Notes: generated from the sequence alone by a model not told the origin. A stretch of 49,172 bases of DNA from Citreimonas salinaria (GCF_900107235.1 NZ_FNPF01000021.1:1-49172); one strand, 5' to 3'. Positions 1 to 8,714 are shown, counted from the first letter of the stretch. Program-made: numbers and translations.

Positions 1-95
1 GCTCGCGATACGCAGACCGTCCAATGTGACCTCGTCGCGGCCAAGGACTCTTATCCTGATTGTCGCGCTGATCTCACCCAGATTGTCGCGCTATA
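1..95. repeat. Left terminal inverted repeat (95 bp)
   Basis: Positions 1-95 are the exact reverse complement of 49078-49172; identity stops at position 96. The repeat contains two direct copies of GATTGTCGCGCT (58-69 and 81-92), 23 bp apart, and a TCGCGA palindrome at 3-8 near the tip. One frame reading outward from about position 92 to the end is open, so the repeat could also be the edge of a coding element such as a transposon. Identical inverted ends fit a linear replicon, or a contig broken at two inverted copies of a repeated element. Confidence 0.93.
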
Positions 96-250
96 TGTTC
101 CGGATCCGTGTTCGCGTCCCCTGCCCTTTCGGGCTCCGCGACCTCTTGCGCAGGCTGAGAGAACTGGCTCAGCAGCTCGGCATCCGTGTTCGCGAGCGCG
201 GGGCTCGAGACCACGAGCGCAAGGATTGATGCGGTATACAGTCTTTTCAT
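74..250 (-). CDS. Small exported protein, 3' end formed by the terminal repeat
   Basis: A 58-residue protein. It begins with a clear signal peptide (MKRLYTASILALVV, cleavage after SPALA) and continues with a short acidic tail. The ATG at 250 is preceded by GGAG at a good distance. Its last residues (IARQSG) and stop codon lie inside the terminal inverted repeat. The mature C-terminus is therefore dictated by the repeat, and the original gene may have been longer. It is the last gene of a minus-strand series with two larger exported proteins, which suggests a shared envelope role. The family is not recognised. Confidence 0.5.
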   Translation of the reverse strand: MKRLYTASILALVVSSPALANTDAELLSQFSQPAQEVAEPERAGDANTDPEHIARQSG

Positions 251-311
251 GATGATCTCCGATATTGTTCGGCGAACCATCGCACCGCGCGGTTAAACAC
301 GGTTTTCGGCG

Positions 312-1913
312 CTACCAGGGTTTCATCAGAGCGCTCGACGGACGCTTGAAGAAGAGCGTCATCTCCGTGCTCTCTTGGCACATCGCTCTCACCTGGACTT
401 CGACGGGGGATGCCTTTGTCAGCGGAAGGTGGCCGTATGCGTCTGAAAACGAAGTTCGAGCACCGAAGAGACCAAGGTCACCGGCGGCCGGAGACGGGAT
501 CGCCCGCTCCATGGTTGCCGTAGACCTGGAGAAGTAATCGAGCGAAACGATGCAACGGGAGCTCGCCAGGTACGGCATGATGTAGTGATCGCCCGCTTCC
601 TGGGGGTCGTAGCTGAACTCGAGCGTGACGAGCTCGCAGGCATTCACCGGCAGCGTCAACTGGCTGCCTTTTTCAGAAGCTTCCGGATTCACGAACGCAT
701 CTGGAAGGACACTGAGCTTGCAGTCTTCGGCGTAAGCGCCTGCGCGGGTGACGTCGACACCGCCGGCGATCGGCGACCAGCCGGCTACCGCTTCGTCGTC
801 CTTCGACTCGTTCGATTCCATGATTTCCGCGACGTTCTGCCAGCCCTCAGCGCCCGGCCGGCGATACTCGACGACGTACTTGATCGCGAGCTCATCAAGG
901 TTGAAGGCGATCAGTGGTGCAGCCCGCATCAGCACCCGGTAACGGCCGGGCGCCAGGCTCACGTCCCGGGGCACGATGTGGGCATCCCATCCGTCCCTCC
1001 GGGTCTGTGCTGCGGCGCCGCCGAAGACGGTCTGTCCGTTGACCTCGATGCTCAGATGGGCTGCGACTTCCTGAAAAAGCTCTTTGCGGACATCGATCTC
1101 GTCCAGCTTAGGTCCTCTCAAGGGATCTTTCGGCGTGAGAACGCGAAACTGGTACACGCCACCTTCGCCGGGCGGGATCGTAATGACACCCGTCGCCTCG
1201 ATCGCGGTAACGCTGGAGTCGAGTTCCGAGATGTCGATGCTTCCGCTCGAGCGCGCCGGGGCCAAGCCGACAGGATCCGCGCTTCCCGCTTCGATGGATG
1301 CGAACAGAGCATCCAAGGCGGCCGCAGAGGCTTCCGGCGAGGTAGCCGATCCCGAGACCGACGGGATATCGACGAAGAAGCGTGGATTCATGAGTTCGAT
1401 GTCGAGCGCATTCCACTGCGCGATGATGCCGTTGGTGTCCGAGAACCCGGCTCCGACATCGTTTTCCGTGTAGAGGGCATCCGGGACATGAAGCTTGGTC
1501 CGGTTCCAGATCCACGCCGGGTCATCGGGCAGAGCGCCTACCTGGTGTCCAAGGGCCTTGATGCGCCAGCCTAGAACCGTGTTTTCCGGATCCAGATCGA
1601 TATCAGCGGACCGGTCCACGACTTCTGCCTCGATATCGTCAAACGACAACTCCTCCGGAGCAGCCTCGATGTCTTCCTCGGTACCCGCCTGCTCTGGCTC
1701 CGCTGGGGTGCCCGGTGGGAGGACGGGCTCGTAGACGAGTTCGCGCGGAGGCGGAACAGGATTCCCGGTTGCCGGGGTGTCGTCCGTGATAGCACCTTGC
1801 TCTTGGGTGGTGTGGTTGTGTGTGGGCTGCTCTTCGCCGGAAATGAAGAACGTAACCGCAATGGCTGTCGCCGCGAGAGCAGCTGCCCCGGCAAGAAATT
1901 GATGGCGTGCCAT
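312..1913 (-). CDS. Exported protein of unknown function (533 aa)
   Basis: It starts with a hydrophobic segment (residues about 6-25, MARHQFLAGAAALAATAIAV) that fits a signal peptide or N-terminal anchor. An acidic, Pro-rich linker (about 26-110) follows, then a beta-rich region. That region has repeated short motifs such as GVYQFRV, PGRYRVLM and AGDHYIM, spaced like the strands of PA14- or carbohydrate-binding-type sandwiches. The next gene upstream (1974-3440) has the same kind of motifs, so the two probably work together at the surface. The ATG at 1913 follows an AGGAGG ribosome-binding site that lies inside an 11-bp hairpin stem. The function is unknown; the sandwich fold is my inference from the pattern only. 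Confidence 0.8.
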   Translation of the reverse strand: MARHQFLAGAAALAATAIAVTFFISGEEQPTHNHTTQEQGAITDDTPATGNPVPPPRELVYEPVLPPGTPAEPEQAGTEEDIEAAPEELSFDDIEAEVVDRSADIDLDPENTVLGWRIKALGHQVGALPDDPAWIWNRTKLHVPDALYTENDVGAGFSDTNGIIAQWNALDIELMNPRFFVDIPSVSGSATSPEASAAALDALFASIEAGSADPVGLAPARSSGSIDISELDSSVTAIEATGVITIPPGEGGVYQFRVLTPKDPLRGPKLDEIDVRKELFQEVAAHLSIEVNGQTVFGGAAAQTRRDGWDAHIVPRDVSLAPGRYRVLMRAAPLIAFNLDELAIKYVVEYRRPGAEGWQNVAEIMESNESKDDEAVAGWSPIAGGVDVTRAGAYAEDCKLSVLPDAFVNPEASEKGSQLTLPVNACELVTLEFSYDPQEAGDHYIMPYLASSRCIVSLDYFSRSTATMERAIPSPAAGDLGLFGARTSFSDAYGHLPLTKASPVEVQVRAMCQESTEMTLFFKRPSSALMKPW

Positions 1914-1917
1914 CGAG

Positions 1918-1948
1918 AAACCCTCCTGAAAACGTTCCAGGAGGGTTT
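1918..1948 (-). promoter_or_regulatory. Hairpin sequestering a ribosome-binding site
   Basis: Arms AAACCCTCCTG (1918-1928) and CAGGAGGGTTT (1938-1948) are perfect complements around a 9-nt loop. On the minus-strand transcript the 3' arm contains the AGGAGG that serves the start codon at 1913, so the folded RNA would hide it. The element could be a translational switch, or an attenuator between the two exported-protein genes. It lacks the long U-run of a classical terminator. Confidence 0.6.
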
Positions 1949-1973
1949 CTCACATCGGGATTAAACTGGGTTT

Positions 1974-3440
1974 TCAGTTGAGGATGACGAAGCCTGGAGC
2001 CCCCTGTCGCTTCATCCGGATCGACATCTGCGAGTTCTGGATTGCGGCCCCGACATCAACGGTACCGTAGCGATCCCGCTTGATCTGGGAGAGGTTGCGG
2101 GTCACGACCAGGTCGTACTCGCCGGCTTTCAGCGCTACGTTGAGAAACCTGATTTCGCCGATGAAGTTCGTACCCTTCAGCGTGCCCTCGAAGATCTTCA
2201 GACGGCTCACGCGACCGTCCTCGAGGTGCTTTTCCATGAAGAGCGCGACGGGCTCCGACTGCTCGCGGGTTATCGCCCGGCCGCCCCGGGCCCCATACCC
2301 GTTGCCGGCCAGGAAGTCCTTCGCGGACATCTCGGGCTCGTATCCGATCGCCATCTCGTAGACGCCGGCTTGCTCGATCTTCAGCCGCTTCCGGGCCTCA
2401 ACCTGGGATGGCACGAACGGCATCTGCTGCGCCGCTGTCTGAAACCGAGGAGAGTATCCCGACGACTGCTCGTAGCGTGCACTGAGATCCCCGCGGATGC
2501 CGGTAAACACCCATTTCGATGCCTCGAAGTCCCCCTCGTCCATCGGTTTCAGGCTCTGGTATTCCAGGCGCTCGTCCGGTGCGTGTGCTCGGTTGTGCCA
2601 GATGTTGTCCCCGGACAGCCGCCCCCTTTCGCCGGTGACAACGTTCTCGAGCACAAGGTCGAACATCGTGCCGTGATTTTCAGCGATGACCTGCTTGACC
2701 GGATTGGTCTCGTAGCGATGCTTCTGAACAGCCGTGATCTGTCCGTCCCCATCGTAAAAAGTCGTCAGGCGCTGAAGCTTGGTACCGAAGAGGCCGCGCT
2801 TCTCGATCCTGTTTCCAAGTTCGTTTGTCAGGTTGAAAGCGGCCTGCTTGTCGTTCAGATCGCGGCAGACAGACCAGAAATCCATCCGGTAGTATCCGGG
2901 TTCACTTACGCGGAACACCGGGCTTTCGGCGCGCTGAGACTGGTGAAAGTTGCGGGCCTGGTCTTTAGCGGCTTGCGTCGCTGAGACGCCACCACCGCTG
3001 TGCATTTCGAACGCGGCAGAACTGTCGATGATCGTGCTGCCATCAATCGCCACCCGGGCCCGGCATTCCGGCTCCCCGGTGCCGAGGAACCGGTCGAGGT
3101 AGACGTGCAGACGGTAAGCACCCGGCTCCTGGATGCGGAGCGCGCCGCTGCGCAGGATCCCGGCGTTGAAGATGTAGCTCCGGTCGCTGTCGAACGCGAA
3201 GAGGTAATCCGTTGTGATCAGGCCCCGGCCACTATCGACCCACGTATTCAAAAGCAGATCGGTCGGCGTCGGGGCATCGCCCCCGATCTTGATCGCATAG
3301 CTTTGAGCAATCCAGCCGCGTGCGAGATCACCCGGGACCTCCGGGCCCCCTGCCCCACTGTTCGAGGCAGCGGCAGGTAGGCAGCCGGCAAGGAGCGCCA
3401 CCAATGAAAGAGCTGCGGGAAACATCCTGAAAACGCGCAT
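1974..3440 (-). CDS. Putative lipoprotein of unknown function (488 aa)
   Basis: The N-terminus MRVFRMFPAALSLVALLAGC is a lipoprotein signal with an LLAGC lipobox, so the mature protein should be lipid-anchored. The ATG at 3440 is preferred over the in-frame GTG at 3449 because AGAGGTG sits 6 nt upstream of it. The mature part is beta-rich with repeated G-x-Y motifs (GAYRLHVYLD, PGYYRMDFW, AGVYEMAIGY, AGEYDLVVTR), resembling PA14-like or carbohydrate-binding sandwiches. It lies upstream of 312-1913, with 60 bp between them. I infer an envelope or cell-surface role and do not recognise a specific family. Confidence 0.8.
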   Translation of the reverse strand: MRVFRMFPAALSLVALLAGCLPAAASNSGAGGPEVPGDLARGWIAQSYAIKIGGDAPTPTDLLLNTWVDSGRGLITTDYLFAFDSDRSYIFNAGILRSGALRIQEPGAYRLHVYLDRFLGTGEPECRARVAIDGSTIIDSSAAFEMHSGGGVSATQAAKDQARNFHQSQRAESPVFRVSEPGYYRMDFWSVCRDLNDKQAAFNLTNELGNRIEKRGLFGTKLQRLTTFYDGDGQITAVQKHRYETNPVKQVIAENHGTMFDLVLENVVTGERGRLSGDNIWHNRAHAPDERLEYQSLKPMDEGDFEASKWVFTGIRGDLSARYEQSSGYSPRFQTAAQQMPFVPSQVEARKRLKIEQAGVYEMAIGYEPEMSAKDFLAGNGYGARGGRAITREQSEPVALFMEKHLEDGRVSRLKIFEGTLKGTNFIGEIRFLNVALKAGEYDLVVTRNLSQIKRDRYGTVDVGAAIQNSQMSIRMKRQGAPGFVILN

Positions 3441-3506
3441 GAAGATCACCTCTTGTCTTTCAGCACATTCTCCGCGGCCGCGGTTAAACCCGCATCAAAG
3501 CAGGTT

Positions 3507-3881
3507 TCAGGTGGTCGAATCGAGGCCAAAAAGCTCGGTCGGCAGATCGTTCAGGTCTTCACGGACACAATAATGGCCGTACCGGAATTCGAAATGATCA
3601 CAGTCCTCATCCCAACTTGCGGCGATAATATCGATGAGATTGGCAATCGTCATCTCCTCGAGGCGCACGCCAGAACTAACAACCGTCAGAACCGTATCGC
3701 ACTTGTCACTGATGGAGACCTCCCACTCGACCCGCGAGTCCAGTCTGAATGTGCGCTGCGCCATGACGTAAAGCTCTTCTTCCTCCTGAAGATCCTCGTC
3801 GTGCATTGCGGTATAGAGCGCCCATTCCACACGATCTCTTAGCATTTCCATCTCTGCCGGGTTCTGCTCGATTTCTGTCAT
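3507..3881 (-). CDS. Hypothetical acidic protein (124 aa)
   Basis: A small, strongly acidic soluble protein with no signal peptide (MTEIEQNPAEMEMLRDR at the N-terminus). I chose the ATG at 3881 because AAGGAAG lies upstream; the frame stays open to 3944 without a better start. It is predicted to be alpha/beta with an N-terminal helix (about 5-30) and later strands. It sits between the putative lipoprotein gene and the coiled-coil pair at 3996-6703, all on the same strand. No family is recognised. Confidence 0.6.
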   Translation of the reverse strand: MTEIEQNPAEMEMLRDRVEWALYTAMHDEDLQEEEELYVMAQRTFRLDSRVEWEVSISDKCDTVLTVVSSGVRLEEMTIANLIDIIAASWDEDCDHFEFRYGHYCVREDLNDLPTELFGLDSTT

Positions 3882-3995
3882 GTCTTTCGTCTTCCTTTTT
3901 CCGTTCGTAGTTGCGGCTACCAGCATGGGTTGCACAATCCGCAAGTTGCTGTGTGCATAACGATGTCAACCACTGATCCAGGTTTTTTTACTCGG

Positions 3996-5504
3996 TCACA
4001 TCCGGATCGATTCTGCTTTCGGGGGTGTCGGACGCTGTGCCTTCAACTGCTCTGCAGCCTGCCGCCGGCGGTTGTTGTGCGCTTGAGAGAAGTCGCTGAC
4101 ACGCACTCTGCCCTCGTCTTCGAAGAAGGCGCCGAGCGCTTCGAGGCGATTGATCGCCGCCGCGACATGCTTCACCTGCTCCCTTTCGGCCCGGATGCTC
4201 TTGTTCGGCACCTCCGCATCCCGGGTCGTCACCGCGGCGCTCCGGATCTCGTTGATCGTGCGATGGATCTTTTTTTTGCGTGCCCCGGTGACGCCTTCCG
4301 CCAGGCGCTCGTACTTCTCCGCTTCGCTCAGTGCGAGCTCGGCGCAGCGCTTGTAGTCAAGCGTCCCGTCGTCCGTGATCGGTGCGGTTCCGAGGGTTTT
4401 CGGAGGGTTTGCCGCAAGTTTCGCAGAGCTCTTCCGCATGCCGTCGCTGATCCCAAGCTTGTTCGCGAACGAGACCAGGATCTTTGCTGTGCGTTCGCGG
4501 AAGTCGCGGATCCGCTCGGGCGCCGCTTTGGCACGATCGGCCGCGAAGGCTTCGATTTCGTGGCGCACCTCGAGCCGATTGCCGGCTGCCTGGCCGATCT
4601 GGTCCCAAGCCTCGTGATCTTTCAAGATCGTCTTGTACGCAAGGCTCGTGAGGCCCTGCGCATCCGGGAACCGGGATCTGATTTCGACCTCTTGCCGATA
4701 CGCCGCGGCCGCCGCTTCCCGCATCGCGCGGATGTCCTCGCGGTCGGCCGGCTGAGCGCCTGCAGCAAGGCCCGCCTCGTCAGCATACGCCCGGACTTCT
4801 GCGGCGAGCACCTTCCCCTGCGGGAGCCCGGACCAGCTGGGCACGCGGCGCGTGATCTTGCCGCCGAAATCCTCGATTCCGACATAAGTCTGAACGGCCA
4901 GTTCCCGGAACTGCTCGATTTCCGCACCGATCGCCTGACGATCCAGTGCCGGGTACTGTGCAGCGAGGGTCCGGATCACTTCCGCGCGCCCGGCGAGTTC
5001 CGCCATCCGCTCCACGTGCCCTGCCCGGAATGCCGCATGGATGCGCTGCTCTGCCGGGTCACTGATCGAACCCGGTGTCCTGGAATCGGTGTAGATCTCC
5101 TTTTCCTGCGTCGTGAAAATGCACTCGAGCTGCTCGACCACGTCGAAATACTGCTGGGCTTCCGCAACCAGGTCTTCCCGGTGCTCCCGTTCGATTTCGG
5201 GGACGGCCGGGGACATGGCCTTCGGCGTGTCGGCCGCAGGGATGTCGAGCAGCCCGTAGGGATCCGGCTCGTCGAGGATCTCGTCCATTGTCGGCCGGCG
5301 CGTCACGCGCTGCATGACGTTCATCGCCTTCGACTCTTCGCGGGCAGGGATGTCGAGCTTATCCACCTTGTCGAGAGCTGCGAGGATTTCTTCCTCCGTC
5401 GGACGGCGGGACGTGGGCGTTTTGGACTCCGGCGTGTCGGCGTCGTCGAGCAGACCCATGTGGTCCGGATCGTTGAGGACTTCTTCCATTGTGGGGCGTG
5501 GCAT
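3996..5504 (-). CDS. Helical protein with three N-terminal RPTxEE motifs (502 aa)
   Basis: Cytoplasmic, highly charged and mostly helical. The first 90 residues hold three spaced copies of a short motif: RPTMEEVLNDPDHMGLLD near residue 3, RRPTEEEILAALDKVDKLDI near 33, and RRPTMDEILDEPDPYGLLDI near 69. Such regular repeats in a disordered-looking, acidic segment suggest docking sites for a partner. The rest is long amphipathic helix. The ATG at 5504 has GGAG 7 nt upstream. The gene upstream (5528-6703), also helical, ends 23 bp before it, so the two are probably cotranscribed. The function is unknown. Confidence 0.78.
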   Translation of the reverse strand: MPRPTMEEVLNDPDHMGLLDDADTPESKTPTSRRPTEEEILAALDKVDKLDIPAREESKAMNVMQRVTRRPTMDEILDEPDPYGLLDIPAADTPKAMSPAVPEIEREHREDLVAEAQQYFDVVEQLECIFTTQEKEIYTDSRTPGSISDPAEQRIHAAFRAGHVERMAELAGRAEVIRTLAAQYPALDRQAIGAEIEQFRELAVQTYVGIEDFGGKITRRVPSWSGLPQGKVLAAEVRAYADEAGLAAGAQPADREDIRAMREAAAAAYRQEVEIRSRFPDAQGLTSLAYKTILKDHEAWDQIGQAAGNRLEVRHEIEAFAADRAKAAPERIRDFRERTAKILVSFANKLGISDGMRKSSAKLAANPPKTLGTAPITDDGTLDYKRCAELALSEAEKYERLAEGVTGARKKKIHRTINEIRSAAVTTRDAEVPNKSIRAEREQVKHVAAAINRLEALGAFFEDEGRVRVSDFSQAHNNRRRQAAEQLKAQRPTPPKAESIRM

Positions 5505-5527
5505 GATTGTTCTCCGTTTTCAGGTTT

Positions 5528-6703
5528 TCAGATGCTGTTTTCGATGAAGGTCCGGGCGAGGCGATCGGTGATCGGCATGCCGTTGAGCGTGTTGTCGAGG
5601 GCTTTCCAGGTCAGCTCGTTGCTTTCGAGCGTGCTGATCACCTGGCGCCCGTACGCCATGTCCGGCGCCTCGTAGATGCCGGCCTCTTCGATCAGGCGGG
5701 ACTTCCAGCGCTCGATCCGCGCCTCGTAATCCTTGCGGACCTGATCGACTTCTTGCTTGTGCGCCTGGCGCAACCGCTGGTCCCGCTCAGCAGTCAGCTG
5801 TGTCAGCTCGTTCTTGCGTTTGACCGCGGCCTCGAGGAGAGCAGCTCTCTGAGGGTTGATGACGGGCTGGCTGACGCCCTTCCGCTCTTGCAGGCAGCCG
5901 CGCACCATGACTTCGGCCTGCGTCGTCGCGAGGAACAGGTCCTTCACGTCGACCTGGCGCGTGCGCTTGAGATGATCCCGAAAAGTCGAGCTCGAGTGCA
6001 TCCGCAGCGGCTCCACACCCTTGACTTGAACGGGTGTCGTCAGGCTCTCGAGAATGTTGCCGGCGCAGAGCAGGCTGTTGATCGTGACATTCTCGAAAGT
6101 CGCGATGCCAAGGTGGCCGATGTGACCCAGAACCCGGCCGGCCGTGGCCGCTGACAGCGCACGAGGCTTCACCCGGATGTCCTTCAGTCGTCCGACCCGA
6201 AGCTCCCCGCCTTTCTCGATCGCGTCGGGAAACAGGGATTTCACCAGCTCCGCCTGGACCACTTCCGCATCCTGACGGGGCAGCTTCTCGATCGCCTCTT
6301 CGAAGCGTTTGATGACCGATCTGGCGCTGCTCTGTGCAGCGAAGTCGATGCCGGCCGGTGTTGCGGCGACGTCCACCTTGCGGCCGAGACCGTCAACAGA
6401 CAGTGCCTCGACCCGGAACGATCCGATGTCGGCAATGCACGCGCCCACTTTTTCCAGATGCGTGTCCAGGTCCGTGAGCTCGGGCGCCGAGATGCCGTGC
6501 CTGTTCAGTGCGTTCGTCAGTTTTGCGGAAGCGCTGGAGATCTTGTTACGGAACTCGCACTTGGGACCGAGCACGTCGACGGACGGCTCGATGTCCTGCT
6601 CGATTTCAGAAAATTCGAGAGCGCTTTCGAGGGAATCCAACTGCGCGATTGCCAGCTCTTCCAGCTCTTTCTGTTTGCGCCGCGGTGCAAGTGCGAGGTC
6701 CAT
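5528..6703 (-). CDS. Hypothetical helical protein with C-terminal coiled coil (391 aa)
   Basis: A soluble, charged protein. The region from about residue 290 to 350 (AALLEAAVKRKNELTQL and onward) is a clear coiled-coil candidate rich in Glu, Arg and Lys. The central part is alpha/beta. The ATG at 6703 is chosen over the TTG at 6751. It is the first gene of the pair with 3996-5504, and a GATTAAAAC element like those in other backbone gaps lies about 55 bp upstream. No catalytic motif is visible. A structural role or a complex with the next gene product is an inference from their adjacency and helical character. Confidence 0.72.
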   Translation of the reverse strand: MDLALAPRRKQKELEELAIAQLDSLESALEFSEIEQDIEPSVDVLGPKCEFRNKISSASAKLTNALNRHGISAPELTDLDTHLEKVGACIADIGSFRVEALSVDGLGRKVDVAATPAGIDFAAQSSARSVIKRFEEAIEKLPRQDAEVVQAELVKSLFPDAIEKGGELRVGRLKDIRVKPRALSAATAGRVLGHIGHLGIATFENVTINSLLCAGNILESLTTPVQVKGVEPLRMHSSSTFRDHLKRTRQVDVKDLFLATTQAEVMVRGCLQERKGVSQPVINPQRAALLEAAVKRKNELTQLTAERDQRLRQAHKQEVDQVRKDYEARIERWKSRLIEEAGIYEAPDMAYGRQVISTLESNELTWKALDNTLNGMPITDRLARTFIENSI

Positions 6704-6855
6704 GAGGTCCACCCGTTTGATTTCCGGGCAGCCTACCCAACGCGGGTTCAACCACGATTAAAACGGCAGAGCCGGCATATTATCCTTCCGGGGGCTTGCG
6801 TTTATCCCTGTGACGCGCACTTGCCTGATAGATAAAAGTAAACGGAGACCGCAAC

Positions 6856-7248
6856 ATGTTCTGGCTGGTAAAGAAGCTCTTCCCCGGAATCGACGGATAC
6901 GACGAGCTGACCCTGTCTCTCGTCTACGTCGTGTTCATCTTCCTGCCGGCCGCCTTGATCTTCCCGGTCGGCGTCTGGTTGACGCTCATCCTGTTGCCCG
7001 GCCCAGGCCAGCTGATCAGGCACTTCAACACCTTCACGACGAGCTTCAAGACTGCGTATTTCTACCCGCTTGTCCCGTTCGCGGTCTTCTATGCGTTCCT
7101 CGTGCTGCCCTGGAACCTGAACACGGCAATCGCCGAGCGGGCGCTGGATACGGAACTCGGTCGGGCATGGCTGCTGCCGATCATCGAGGCAGCGACGGCT
7201 CTCCCGTTGGGTACCGAGGCGTTCCTCCGGATCGACAGCCTTCTTTGA
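6856..7248 (+). CDS. Small inner-membrane protein (130 aa)
   Basis: Two strong transmembrane segments (about residues 19-47 and 70-87) and a possible third hydrophobic stretch near the C-terminus. The first is followed by a Gly-Pro-rich turn (LLPGPGQ). The start at 6856 has GGAGA 7 nt upstream. It is transcribed away from the 3996-6703 pair. The family is not recognised. It resembles in size and style the other small membrane proteins of the backbone (18348-18746 and 24659-24991). Confidence 0.72.
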   Translation: MFWLVKKLFPGIDGYDELTLSLVYVVFIFLPAALIFPVGVWLTLILLPGPGQLIRHFNTFTTSFKTAYFYPLVPFAVFYAFLVLPWNLNTAIAERALDTELGRAWLLPIIEAATALPLGTEAFLRIDSLL

Positions 7249-7582
7249 TCGCCTGGCGACCGCCCTGCCCTACTCGATTCTTGGTATCCCCGAGCCCGAT
7301 CAGGTTCCATGTCATCGCGTCGGGCGCCGATGCTGGCCACGCTGCCGCCTGTGTCGCAATCCGGCCAAGCGCGCAGGATCTACCTGTAACGAGGCGCTGG
7401 CTCTGGCGCGATGAGATAGAACTCTGGAATCTCTGCGGCGCGATCTACCCTGCTGCGCTGGCACTATATGTTGTACTGCAAAACCCTCGGCGCACAAATT
7501 ATGGTGGCCCGCCCGCGATTTCTGCCGATACCCGTAAAGCCTGAAGGCTCCACTACCAGCCAAACCTTCCCCGCAGGGAAGA
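7249..7582. other. Gene-free gap between convergent genes
   Basis: About 330 bp between the small membrane protein and the end of parB. No frame here looks coding. Apart from the palindrome at 7566-7581 I see no structure. Confidence 0.5.
7566..7581. promoter_or_regulatory. parS-like palindrome, copy 1
   Basis: CTTCCCCGCAGGGAAG, a 16-bp near-perfect palindrome with one unpaired position, just past the 3' end of parB. It is the weakest of four copies. Confidence 0.6.
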
Positions 7583-8704
7583 TCAGCCGAGCTCGTCCAA
7601 CATCCTACGCACCGCGTCCTCCAGCTTGCGACGGTCGATCGTCGAAAAGTCTCTGGACAACTTGATTTCCAGTCTTCCGTCGGCTGCGGAACACTTCGCT
7701 AGTCCCTCCTGCCGATCCAACTGGAAGCTCGTTCGGGCCTTCCCGGCCGCGGTCTTCCTAGTCCGGCCTTGAGCCTTGGCAGCTTCAGGGGTTTGCCCCC
7801 CCTGCCCCGCCCAGCTGCGGAGCACGGCCAATTCTTCCTGCGCTGTGCGCTCCGGCAGCGCGGCCAGTTCGGCCCTGATGCCCGGCACCACCTGATCATC
7901 CTCTTCCATCCGCTGCGCCAGAGTCAGACCAAGCGCGCGTGGCACCTCCCGCGCATGTTCGAGCGTCGAGCCGAGCCGTTCGATGACCCGGATGAACGTC
8001 CGGATGTAGCTCCGCTTCTGGTAGCCGGCCGAGCGGAACAGCTCCGGAACGGCCTTGTCGGGGTCGTTGAGCTTCGTCGAGGGATCGGCGGCGTAGTCCA
8101 AAGCCAATTGCGCCATCTCGGAAAACGAGATGTCCTTGCGCACCATATTCTCGTCCACCATCCGGCGGTAGAGCGTCTCGAGGTCGTCACCCGGTTGGCT
8201 TACCGCAGCGGGAATTTCGGCGAAGCGCTCGTCCCCGGTTTCCTCCAACAGCGCCTTGTAGGCGCACAATCGCCGGTAGCCCTGAATCAGCTCAAACCGC
8301 CCATCGCCCGCATCCTCGACGCGGATCGGGTTCGACAGGCCGATCGCGCGGATCGACTCCTTCAACTCGTCCAGCTCCATGTCCTCGCCCTTGGCGCGGT
8401 CGCGGACCAGTTTAGAGGTATCGATCGAGCTCAGCGGCAACAGGTCCATGACCAGGCCCAGCCGCTTCAGCCGCACATGCTCATGCGCAAGCGCGTCGTT
8501 CTCCTGCCGGATACGCTCCTCCATCTCGCGACGTTCGCGCGCGGACACGGCGGTTTCTCCGATGGCCGTTGCCATGGGCCCGCGGCGGCGTTGCGCGGGG
8601 GTCAGAGCATCCTGGGGCTCTTCAACCTTCCCCGCGGGGAAGTGCTCGGGCGCACTATCCTCCGGCATCTCGATATCAAACATGCGGCGTTTCTTCTTGG
8701 TCAT
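7583..8704 (-). CDS. parB: ParB-family centromere-binding protein
   Basis: 373 residues. The ParB/Srx-like N domain covers about residues 90-190, with the characteristic stretch DELKESIRAIGLSNPIRV followed by GYRRLCAYK, a variant of the GERRxRA box. A helix-turn-helix region follows (ISFSEMAQLALDY and onward), and a basic, Gln/Ala-rich C-terminal part likely dimerises. It starts 10 bp after parA on the same strand, the normal order of a parAB operon. It should bind the CTTCCCCGYGGGGAAG palindromes found here and load on the plasmid for segregation. One such palindrome lies inside its own 5' coding region. Confidence 0.88.
   Translation of the reverse strand: MTKKKRRMFDIEMPEDSAPEHFPAGKVEEPQDALTPAQRRRGPMATAIGETAVSARERREMEERIRQENDALAHEHVRLKRLGLVMDLLPLSSIDTSKLVRDRAKGEDMELDELKESIRAIGLSNPIRVEDAGDGRFELIQGYRRLCAYKALLEETGDERFAEIPAAVSQPGDDLETLYRRMVDENMVRKDISFSEMAQLALDYAADPSTKLNDPDKAVPELFRSAGYQKRSYIRTFIRVIERLGSTLEHAREVPRALGLTLAQRMEEDDQVVPGIRAELAALPERTAQEELAVLRSWAGQGGQTPEAAKAQGRTRKTAAGKARTSFQLDRQEGLAKCSAADGRLEIKLSRDFSTIDRRKLEDAVRRMLDELG
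8627..8642. promoter_or_regulatory. parS-like palindrome, copy 2 (inside parB)
   Basis: CTTCCCCGCGGGGAAG is a perfect 16-bp palindrome within the first 30 codons of parB, where it encodes HFPAGKV in the parB frame. Confidence 0.65.
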
Positions 8705-8714
8705 CAGCGTGCCC

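Noticed and set aside
1-95. The terminal repeat as a certain IS21-type transposon end
   Set aside because: Direct repeats near the tip are suggestive, but the boundary lacks the TG/CA ends of that family and no transposase frame is included, so the assignment is left open.
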